A stretch of DNA of 14,304 nucleotides, from NCBI GenBank assembly GCA_004335635.1, contig QAXH01006414.1, forward strand, positions 9,258-23,561, written 5' to 3'. Below the pieces are notes generated by a model. That model made no database searches. It was not told the origin of the DNA and worked only from the letters and a program-made list of their open reading frames with translations. Below are positions 1 to 10,700 of this stretch, one piece after another. Source of the stretch: Chloromonas sp. AAM2. Its lineage: Eukaryota > Chlorophyta > Chlorophyceae > Chlamydomonadales > Chlamydomonadaceae. Made by a program: the position numbers and the translations under genes. Numbering within the stretch: position 1 is the stretch's first letter; the number at the start of each line of letters is the position of its first letter.

Positions 1-536
1 GACGCAATCAGGTCTCGTGACAACAGACATAGTTGGCCAGACTACGACATTCAACACAGTCACGAAAAGGAGCATGAGCACTGTGCTGCAGCAGTCCTTT
101 TGGTGCTGGTATGTCTGCTGTGTATTTTGTTGTGTTTATGTGCGTGTACTTTGTTGAAATGATAACACATGATGTCCTGTCAGGACGGCAGACATGACCG
201 TCACGGTAACCAGGTTTGTCCCAGAAGTGGCTCAACGTTGCCCACCAACACCACACACCGTGGTAGAACAGTGCACTCATACACACGCACAATATCAGGT
301 TAGGGTTGCTGCACTCGAACAATCGCATCACAACGGAGAATCACAGACAACAATTGTCCCAGAACTGGCAAACTTTTTTTATTGCACAAATGTCAATCAG
401 TCAATTTGTTACTGCGATGTGTACAAAAGCAAACTTGCAAAAGGTCCGCTGCTGCTGCTGCAACTAACTAGGTCAGCTCCAAAGCAAGGCGACCAAGCTA
501 GGGTAAGCTATGTAAGGAGCAAGGGCCTACAATCAG
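1..536 (-). other. 3' flank / probable 3' UTR of the TBC1D31-like gene
   Basis: This is the sequence downstream of the stop codon in the gene's direction. It holds one copy of a dispersed repeat (353-373, with an adjoining T-run). I find no minus-strand TGTAA, the usual chlorophyte poly(A) signal, between 1 and 536. An AATAAA occurs on the minus strand at the repeat's T-run. The transcript end is therefore either outside the window or uses a variant signal. No other gene is supported here: the short ORFs on both strands have no family resemblance. Confidence 0.5.
353..386 (-). repeat. Dispersed repeat, copy 1 (A-run plus CCAGTTCTGGGACAAT core)
   Basis: On the plus strand the core ATTGTCCCAGAACTGG is followed by CAAAC, a run of T and then TGCAC. 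The same order, with one mismatch in the core and a 2-base insertion before the T-run, occurs at 12602-12639. The core alone recurs at 9705-9720. This copy lies downstream of the stop codon. Confidence 0.7.
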
Positions 537-1717
537 TCAAAGGCTACATTGACCAGTGGTCTCGGGCAATGTTCCCGTGTCCTGAGCTCTAGTAAAACGA
601 TCACTGGCTGATTGCGCTAACGCATCAATGGCCTCATGCATATCCCCTGTCCCGCCCCACTTACAAGAAGGCAATGCATCAGGCGATGCACCGCTTGCTC
701 CTGTCCTCAGGCCCACTTGCATCGCTCCAGCTGCCAAGCCATCCCCTGGAAACCCCGGACCGGCCCCCCCAGCCACCTCACCACCAGCCACAGACCCAGT
801 CCCACCAACCCTCTGGCCAAAGACCAGCGGTGGCAGCCTCCCAACGGGTCTGTAGGCCGCACTCTCTGAGTTGACATTGCTGCCAGCCGCTGCAACCAAA
901 TCCGCCCCCAGGCCTTCCCTGTCGCCCACATCACCATCCGCCCCACTGCCGCTCAAGCGGCCTCCTGCCCGCCCCCACGCTTCGCCCCCGCTGCCCGCCC
1001 GGCCCGCCCCCGCAGCCCCTGCACTCACACTCTCCACCAGTCCACTGCTGGTTGCGCCTTCAGCGCTTTCAGAGTAGGTCAGCGCTGACAAGCTGCTGGA
1101 CGCTTCACCAGTCAACCCAGCACCACTACCCGGGCCAGTGGTGCTCGTAACGCCAGGACGGGAAGTGTGGACAGCAGCAGCGGTGGCAGGGCGTCTCAGA
1201 GCAGCCAGGGAAGTGATAGCTGTTGGGCCCGGATCAGCAGCTGCTGTCGTAATCCATTGATGCTGCGTGGCTACCGCCTGTGCGCCTGGCTGCACACCTG
1301 TGACTGAGGGTTTGGCCATCCGGCTTGTGTCCCCAAGCGGTGCTTGCAACCCAGGGGCGTCTCGTGCTGGCCAGGCTGGTGCTATGGTACCGTCTGTTGG
1401 TAATGACTGACTCCCAGGACCTTCTTGCCCTTGCCAGACTGGTGCTTTGGCCGGCATCAAGGCACTGTTTGTCAGCAGTGTCACGGATGGAACAGCTGTT
1501 GCTGCTCCTGCTGCTGGCAGTTGCGCCGCCACAGTCAATGCACCGGGGGCCACTGCCGGTGCTGCCCTTGCCTGCATCGGCCTTGGTGGTGGGAGTGGTG
1601 TGCTAGCGGCTGTGCTCGCCATGCCTCTGACCCAGTCCTCCTCGTCCGTGTCACTCAGTGCGAGTTCGTTGCGCATGCGGGTCAGCAACTCATCAACGTC
1701 CACATCGGACTCATCAC
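537..1717 (-). CDS. TBC1D31: Exon 24 of TBC1D31-like gene: acidic motif, low-complexity tail and stop
   Basis: The terminal exon has 392 codons plus TGA at 537-539. It begins with a split Gly codon and then the highly charged stretch DESDVDVDELLTRMRNELAL, followed by SDTDEEDW. This is the only part of the tail that looks under sequence constraint. The rest is Ala/Gly/Ser/Pro/Thr-rich, with a Gly-rich section (for example GAAGAGRAGSGGEAWGRAGG). The last 35 residues again look helical (DMHEAIDALAQSASDRF) before ETTGQCSL and the stop. A perfect donor-like GTAAGT at 664-659 lies inside the exon. If it were used, the C-terminus would change, but the frame is open through it, so I kept one exon. 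Confidence 0.65.
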
Positions 1718-4700
1718 CTAGACGGACAGCGCAACAGGGGGGCGCACACATCATGTGCAAGAAGGCAAAGGTCGCCTGAACAAGCAATTCGCCCAAAAGA
1801 ACAGGAACACAGACTCCAGCAGCAGCATCAGGTGGTGCAGACGCAAAGATTGCAGACAACTTGCACGAACAGTGCCTGAGCCTACACAGCTGAGAGGCAC
1901 ACAGCAGAGGGGTGAAAAGGAGAAGGCTGATTTCCCTCACCTGAGGCTGAGGGTGCAGGGGGCGGATGCAAGCCAGCAGGCCAGGGGTAGAGTCCGGGAT
2001 CGCCACCACCTGCCTCCACGCTGGACCCTGACATGTTGGGCCGAATGGTCTCCGGGGCAGCACGGCCACTCATGCTGAGGTCTCTTGCTGCAGTTTCCAC
2101 CGCCATGCCCCCACCTGACCCACCAGCGCCCGTCTCTCCGGCACGCTGCGCATCACTGAACCCGCCACTGGCATCCGCCCCACTCCCCCCCTGCGTGCCG
2201 CCTTTCCCGACCGTTCCCTCTCTTGCTACACCGCTGCTGCCAGCCGCTGCAACATCAGCCGAACGTAAGAACCCTTCCTTGGCAGCAGTAGCAGCTGCCC
2301 CAGTCCTTCTAGACTCCACCTCCTCCGGTGATCCGGGTGGGTTACCCTTAACACCCCCTCTGGCGGATCCCTTGACACCCGTACCCCGTGTGCCCGCACC
2401 ACTGGCATTGGAAGAGACAGTGGGGCGTTGCGACATGGATACCGCTGCCGCTGTACGCCCGTACGTGCCGCCCTCGCTAGGCCCCAGACCGCTAGCGGAC
2501 AGAGCCGCGCCAGCACCCGCCTCCGCCCCGCTACCATCCCCACTGCCGCCCGCAAGCCCTACGTCACGGTCGCTGTTGGTCAGCGGAGTGCCCGCATCAG
2601 GCTCCTTGCTCCTGTTTGCACCGTAGGCGCTTGCAACAACACCAGCAGCTAAACCATAGGTGCTTGCAGTCTCAATAGCAACAGCAGCGGTTGGCGCCAT
2701 GTTTGTGCCAGCCGCAGTGTACCTTGCAGCCCTTGCATTCTCGCCCGCAGCCGCATCAGGCCTGCCCAGCTCAGCGCTTTCAAACAGGCGAACCGCTGCA
2801 GCAACCGCTCCTGGCCGCACCCCGCCATCCAACGCCCCGTCCGCATCCCGCGCCCCGCCCTCTGACCCCATCCCCACAGCGGGCTTTGACAACAGGGAAA
2901 ACTCGGTACCCACTGATAGGGCCCCCGCTGAGGGCACAGACACCCGCCCTGCCGCCGCCCCCGCATCCATCAGCCGTCCCAAACCCAGCAGGCCCGCACC
3001 GCCCATATCATAACCCCACGCACTGCCCCCACTTGCAAGTTGTGCCCCTTGCTTTCTCCCTGGAGCCTCCTGCGAGCCCGCTAGACCAACAGCAGGGCGT
3101 GCCTGATGCGGCTCAAGCAGTGCCCTTGCTTCCTCTCGGGCGGAAGTGCCTGATGCTTCATTGGCGCCTTGCTGCCAGGACAGGAATGCATCCAGCCCAG
3201 GAATTAAACCCCCATCACTCCCAACACCACCACCACCACTACGCAAGGCAGCTCTTAGCGACCCGGCACGGGACGAGCGGAGCTCGCCGGCCGTCGCCCG
3301 TCGACCATATGACCCCGCCTTGCCGGCCCCTGTTTGAACCCCTTCGCCAGCTCGCACCGCCACAATCCCCCGCCGGCCTTCTTCCGCACCACTCTTGCTC
3401 CAGCTCCTGGCCCGCTCCGCTGGGCCATAACCGTCCGCATCCTCGTCACTGTCCGGCCCCAGACCGCTGGTTATGTTGCCCAGGAGCATGAGTGCTGCAG
3501 CGGGGGTGTCAGGCAAGGAGGGTAGTGCACCCGGTGAAGGAGTGCCTGCAGAGCTCGCAAAATTCCGCTTGTGCGCGCCCTTGCCAGCCGGAGTAGCTTC
3601 AACCGGAGCGGTTGCGGAGGCTGGAGCGGGAGGCCCACCAGCTGCCACGCCCTGCACACGCACACATCAAGTCCAGCGTCTGGGTTAATCTGTTGCCCTC
3701 AGTACCTGCTAAGTGTGCGCTTTTTGGCCTGACGGCATCAGCTGCTAGTAGCGTATCCCGGTTTTAGGCAGCTCGCCCGTCAAAACACTGCGATGCTCGA
3801 GCCATGATTTCCAGTGTGAAGCTCGACCCTCCTGCGCTGAGCTTGCACCTTCAGTCTTCAGTTCCATGTGTGTGACGCCCGCAGCTACCCTTCTCCATGC
3901 CGCATGTGTTACTGTGACCTGTCACTCCCAGCCAGCCTCACCTGCCCTGGAGTGCCGTGCTGCTGGGTCTGCCGCTCGTGTGCCGCCTGCTGTCTGGTCT
4001 GTTGCGCGTGTGCGGCCCGCAGTGCCTGAAGGTCGGGGCCCAGGGGCGCAACCGGGGGAGCAGCGAGGGCCTGGGCACCGTCCTGCCAACAACACACAAC
4101 ACGCCGGGACAATCAGCGGCCCATGCCATGGCAACCAGCGGCACATGTCATGGCAACCATACGAACATAAACTGAACGGGCGTAAAGCAGCCATCATGCC
4201 CCAATTGTCCTAGGGTTAGGTTTGCAATCAGTTCAGCCTGACTTAGGCGTCTGGATTAGGCCAGCTTAGCTCTGAGGTGCGAGCACTTGCGATTCCCCAG
4301 TGCTGCTGATTGCGTTACCTGTGCCTGTCTTGTCGCCTCCCCCTGTTCCCTGGCCGCTGCCAGTGCCTGCGACAGTGCCGCCTCCCGCCGCTCCAGCTCC
4401 ACTCCAAGCTGTGCGGCCCGCTCGCGCTCTGCAGATATGGCGGCCACTACACGACGCGCCTGCAGGCATGGCACAGTCAGTGGACAGCCGCCAGAAGTCA
4501 GAACCTCAACCAGTTGTGTTGCTGTGTCCACTTCACACAACACCTGCCCGGCCACACTGTTTTCAGCGGGTTATGAGTGTGCCGACCCAGCGATGATGTA
4601 GGCTTGACACCCGGAGCCGGCACCTGTGCAAAGGCTCGCCCCCCGCCCCCCACCCCGCACGCACCTGCGCCTCCTCCTCCGCGTTGAGCATCTCCAGTCC

Positions 4701-7700
4701 CCTTCTGCGCTCCAACAGGGCCGCCTGGCTGCCCAGCAAACGAACCTGATGCACACGCACAGACACATACGCTTGCACATGGATATGGATGCAAAGAGAC
4801 ATGGACGCAGTGCACATGCACATGGATATGGGCACACAGACACATGTGCACGTGAGCATGGCTAAGCGGGCGTGTGGCACCTGACACGAGTTGGACTAAT
4901 TGGATGCATGGTGTTCCCGGGACAAGCTTGAACGAACAGCCCGCCAATACCTGCCAGCATCACCGGCCAATACCTGCCAGCATCACCAACGTGTCGTGGG
5001 TCACAAACGTGTTGTATCCTGTATCATCTGCAACGGAACCAGTGTTGCAACCGCCCCCACGGGACCGCAATGGCACAATTGCTTGAAGGCGGAGGCGGCT
5101 GACCTCTGATACCCTACGTGACCCACTACTGTGATCTGTTCTGCGACATAGCATACTCGGAATGCCAGCACAACCACTGTTTGGGTGACTCTTGGGTAAC
5201 TTCATGGGAGTAGCTGCCTGCCGTTGCTGTCAGCGTGCATTGCGACAGGCCCTCTTACCTGCGCCTGTGTGGCCAGTAGCTGTTGCCTGGCTGCCTGCTC
5301 GTCCGCCTTCAGCGCTGCGTGGTGCTCCGCCAACTGCTGTGCACGCCGCTGCTGCTCGGATGCGTACCAGGAGGCGTCGATTTGGGCCTGAGGGGCGACA
5401 GGGCCAACACACACAAGTACTAAGGAGGCTTTGACACGAGCTGTGAGCAGAATGGAAACTTGTCAAGCAGAAGTGTCAAGATTGCTCTGACAGCGAGCTC
5501 AAGATGCGAACCTTGGGACTGGGGGCTAGCCAGGTGAGACGCGCACAATGTGACAGAATGTTCCTTTGCACGTAAGGAGGACTCGGAGAAGGTGGCAACA
5601 GGCACAGCAGCTGCCGGACGACGATCCCAAGGCGCAAACACCAGGCAAAGCATGCTGACCCTTCAGGTCACGAGTTTGCTGGCCTGCTTACATCTAGAGC
5701 AGCGCACTACACACTGACACAGACTGACGGGTGCTTATTCAGATTCTCTTTGAAACAGCAGACCACTGTCGAAGAAGTGGATGGGCAGCCAGGCCAGGCA
5801 TGACTGCTGTCGGCCTTTCTGCTGTCCCTCTGACCTGCAGTGCCAGTGTCTGCGTGTCCGCATCCGCTGCAGCCTCCGCCACCCGCGCTTCCTCCCGCTC
5901 CGCTCTAGCCGTCTGCGCCGCCTGCGCCTCCGCCACCGCCAGCAGCTGCCGCTCCGCGTCCACACGCGCTATGCCGTCCTCAACGGCCAACCGAGTGACA
6001 ACCATCTCACGGCGCACTGCAGCCTGCAACAGGAGCAGCCGTAAGCGACAGCAGCGTGTGGCTGGGTGTGTTCTGTGATGTTGGCAGTGTGAAATGATAG
6101 CGGCAAGGACCGTGTGCGACCTGTGGGGCGATTCTCACACGTGCAGCCGGAACTGCACGCACGGAAGGGTGGGGGGGGGTGGCGCAAGAGTCGCCCCAGT
6201 AGGCAGGTAGGCAGACGGGGAGGAGCAGGCACACAGACCAGCAATAAGGAAATCAGGACGCATCCCCACAGCCCGGCCCTGTCACCTGTGCAGCCGCGTC
6301 CTCGGCCGCCAGCGTCCTGCGCCTCTCACGCTCCGCCTCGTGCTGCACACACATTACACACGCATACACAGCCACCGTTGCGCCTGCCCTTCGCCCAATA
6401 GTGGGTCTTCAAAATTAGTCAAGTTCTGTGACAGACAGCAATTGGACGCAGGCTGTTTGGTTTTAAAATTTTGCGTACAGTGGCAACGCCCATTGGAAGG
6501 TTTATTTTTTGCAGCAATTGCAAGAAAGTGGAATGTACCCGTCATATTTGTGTCATTGGACATCACGGCCGGTGTGAAAGGGAGTCAGCCAAACACCTCT
6601 TTCCATGTGCCAGCAGTGTTGATTACAGCACCGCACTGCCGCCCGTTGCCTCTGCACTGACACCGACACGAACACTTGAGCTCTCTCACCCGTGCTTCAA
6701 TTCCCAGTGCTTCGGTTTCACCTGTGCTTTGAGTGCCCTCTTCTCCTCCTCTGCCTGCCACTGGAGCGCCTTGGACCGCTGGAGCGCCTCTAGCTCAGCG
6801 GTGTGAGCCTGGGCCTGAGCGGGTGTGGAGAAAAGCGAAGGGGTAGGTGTGTCAAACAGGGCCGACAGGCATGGGTATGGCTGCAAACCCGCCTAAACCT
6901 TTGTGCGCAAAACAATATGCTATCCCTCTCAGTTGTGCTGTCAAACGGCCCATACAGAAAACTTAGCAGCAGGGCAGGCCGTTCCACTCAACACTGTTGC
7001 CGCAACAGAATTGTCATCTTGCTGCTGCACCATCGACACGGCAGAGCCCATTAGCTGCATGCAGAGCCCAGTTGCAGCCCTGTACACGTGTTCCTTGTGA
7101 TCATTTCGGTCCATTGCCTCACCTCCTCCCTCATCTTGACAAGCAGGGCCTGTTGCGCCGCCTCCCGCTGCATGGCCTCCAGCTTCTGGCGCGCTGCAAA
7201 CTCAAGCTTTGAGATAGCCTCACTCTCGGCACGATTGTGAAACTGCAACACACGACACGTGATGGCAGGGCAAGGCGTGTGAGCAAGAAGCAAGAAGGTA
7301 GATATTGTCCTCACAACGGGTGTGGCTGCAGTCACATAGAGCGTGGCACACAGCCATACCAATGCAGCACAGCACAACACAATTGACTTGTCATTCTTGT
7401 ACGCCTTGTTATTTCTTGCACGGTGTCAATCAGGGCGGTGCCCATCTTGCACCGTGCCCAGTGACAGCTGCCCTGATGAAAACAGCACACACTACAGTAG
7501 TCAGTAGGTTGCTACCTGAATCCCCCCTCTCAAACCTGTGCGGCGAGCGCGTGCCTCCGCTCCGCCACGTCCCTCCTGAGGGACTGCAGCTCGCTCTGCC
7601 ACTCGTCCCGCATGGAGGCAAGCACCTGCTGCTGGGCGCGCTCAACGGTGGCGATCTGCAGGGCAAATATCGGCACACGTATAGCATGTGGTGCCTGTCA

Positions 7701-10700
7701 CGTACGTTGGGGTGCCAGCAACGTGCTCCTTCAAGGGGAACAAGGCTTGTCCTGCACAGGCTGTACCACTGACTGATAAAATATGCTAATAATTACTGAG
7801 CAAGGGAAGGGGGTTAAAAATGTGCGTGACCAGGTCACACGAAACTACCTCCGATTTCAAAACATGACCTAATCAATTTCTGATCATCGATTTGATTTCT
7901 ATTTGATTCGTTCCCAAGATGACAGGAGAAACGGCTCAATCAACAGATTGCGTCAAAGGCCACCTCCCAGACAACTGAGCACACTCCATTTTGCTACTCA
8001 AGAATTTGCTACTCAAGAAACCTCATATCAAGAAAACCGCAGAAGTCAGGATGACTGCTGTTTGTTTTTCCACCTGTTTCAGTCGCTCCTCCTTGGCCAC
8101 ATCGTCCAGCTTCTGCGCCTCGGCCTGCATGGAGGTCTCCAACTGCACACAAAGCAACACACAGAACTCATGTACGTGGTCCAAGTAGTATGTGATTTAT
8201 TTGCCATCGTGTGCACTCCTGGCGTGAGGACACCTGCCGTGCCTTCCCTGGCTAGTTTGGTTGAGTACAGTCTGGGCATCTTGGGCTGCATACGTTGACC
8301 ATGTTGACATGGTCAGGACATCCTGGACGCTTATTTAGAAGTTTATGGAACTTACTAGAACTTACTGGATTGTGTGAGGCCTTTTAGTGTGAGTGTAGTT
8401 CGTTGTTCCCTGAACGATGTTCAGTACAACACTGGCGTAATGTACATACGAGAACCTAAGCCACTGCGACAGACCACTTTACAGGGGGCAAGGCCATAGC
8501 AGGGTTTGATACACATCTATCAGGGTGGTCCGAGGCTTCAGGGCCCAACGTGTACTCACCAAACTGATCCCTTCTCCGCTCTTTCCAAACCCTATAACAC
8601 TACTCTTCACCCCATTTTCTTGTCCCTGAAATTTGAGCTGGCTTGGCTAACAGCGTCACATTCTCCACTTGCCCCATCTTGCGTAAGCGCCCGCCATCCC
8701 CCTCTTCCCTTCCAATCTTTCCCCTTCGGCCCCACCTGTCTCAACTGGTCCCTCCTGGCCTGCTGCAGCTCGGCCAGCTGCTGCCTCTCCGTGGCCAGGC
8801 TGGCGGTGCTCAGGCCCAGGGCGGTGCTGCGCAGGGCGAGCTCCGAGGCAACCTTGCGCCGGCGCGCCAACGCCTCCTCAGCCTCAGCAATCTTCTTACG
8901 CTCCTGCTCACAGTTATCATCAGAGTAAGGGTGTTAACGTCTCGAGTCACACGTCATTCTGAAGCAAAGTGCCTGCCGTTCAGTTGGCTGCCTCCTAGCC
9001 GGTGGACAAGTGTTTAGGTTCGCAAGGTGTACAGCATGAAAAGCATAACTAGCCGAACATAGCCGGCGCCACGGTCTACAGGCACACGGGGCTCCCAGCC
9101 ACCCACCTGTGCGAACAGCTCCACAGCGGCTGCTGGGTATTGCGTGAAGTCTGTGTATGCGCCGGTGGCGGGCAGGGGGTCCCACTCCCTGGGACAGGGG
9201 TGCAGCTCGGGCGGCGTGGATAGGCGCAGCTGGTAGGCGTGGCGGAGCACCCTGAAGGAGGGGGGCAGGCAGGATGGCAGGATGTACTTGAGCATGGCTA
9301 CGATTCAACATTCTGATGGTGGGTCTTAGATTGAGGCAGAACCCAATGTCTGGTACTCTGTGGTGAGACGCTGTACATACCAGTCTACGGTCTAATGGTA
9401 CTCAAAACAGTGCCACCACCACACCGGTCCTCAAAGAGTCTGAGGCGCAACTCATAAACTGTATGAACTGCACTCCCAAAAAAAGATGGGTTTCTGTGTA
9501 TGAGCCTTGAGGGCCAGTGCTATCATTGGACCACGTGCCCTTCCAAGCAAGCTGGGCACTCCATAACTCAGAGCAAGAGGGTACTGGCGGGCAAGAGGAT
9601 GGCAATGTGAACAGCAGACAAGTGTCCTGTTTGACGGACTTGACAACCAGTCTACGGTGTCTACTACGGACATTGCAACCAGTCACACTACCACAACGTC
9701 AGAAATTGTCCCAGAACTGGACGGCGCTCACTTGTTGGTGTTTATGTCGGGAGGCTTGGACAGGTAGGCCATCAGCCGCTGGCTGGTGTCAAACTCGAGG
9801 AGGGTGGCTCTGCAGCACATGATGAGGGATGGACTGGATGACGGTAATACGTGGCATGACATGGGGCAGATGTGGTGACAAGAGGTGTCAGAAACTGCAG
9901 TTAGTCATGAAGTTTTTCAGCATTTAGAAACTCGTTGCATGGGCCGTGGCAGTCAATCCTTTAGCACGTCTCCCACGCTGTGTGCACCTCTGCCTGTACC
10001 CCTGCTGCCACTGACAGATAGCCTTTCCCTTGCCTTTCCCTTTCCCGCCCCACCTTATTGCCATGAAGTATGCAGTGATGAAGTAGTACAGGAAGTCAGG
10101 CCCTGCCGTGATGCAATGGTCCCACACCTGGAACCAGGCGCACGGTGAGAAGAAGGCCGGAGGCAGAAAGGGCATGTCAGCTAGCAGGGAAGCAAAGTGC
10201 CGACTCTTATGAGCTGATACACTGCAGGATGAGCCATCCACACCAGCTACCAGGCACACTGCACAACACCTGGCACAGTGTGGAGGCGGTCAACCATGCA
10301 GTCAAAGGCACACAAACTCGGTAGGCGATCCACTTTGAAGCGTTAGGGTGGCTCGCAGGCAGACTGCACAACACCTTGCACAACATTTTGTTGGCCCTGT
10401 GCTGGGGCCCCCTCAGCCATATGGGTCACCTTAAGCCAGTCTGCTTGCGTGAGCACCCCCGACATGAGGTCCTGCATGATCGCCCATGCCATGCTGGCCA
10501 CGCCACCCGCATGCGCCCGCCTCAGGTGGACGGCCAGGGGCGAGTCGTGGAAGGATAGAAGTGCGTCTAAGCGGGACAGCACGGAGAGAGGGGGCTCGGG
10601 AAACCGCTCAAACCAGCCTGCAGGCAGCAGAGGCCAAATGCAAAGCAGCAGATGCTTCGCCATGTTGGGATTGCCTTCTGACTCCTTCACACACATCAGC

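Noticed and set aside
8..592. Small ORFs on both strands downstream of the stop
   Set aside because: No family resemblance and no splice support, and they overlap the dispersed repeat.
658..665. Perfect GTAAGT donor and TGTAA motif on the minus strand inside exon 24
   Set aside because: The reading frame continues through to a helical C-terminus and stop, and no convincing acceptor lies downstream before 537. It is noted only as an alternative.
2033..3491. Long plus-strand ORFs (197 and 266 aa) opposite exon 23
   Set aside because: They are Pro/His/Arg/Ala-rich shadows of a GC-rich coding exon. They show no domain, and the minus-strand frame is tied to the gene by matching splice phases.
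6165..6185. G-run that could form a G-quadruplex in intron 17
   Set aside because: It is a single long G homopolymer with few separated G-tracts, and simple-sequence slippage explains it.
8410..8424. Second small hairpin (CTGAAC-GAT-GTTCAG) in intron 12
   Set aside because: Six-base arms are expected by chance in this much sequence.
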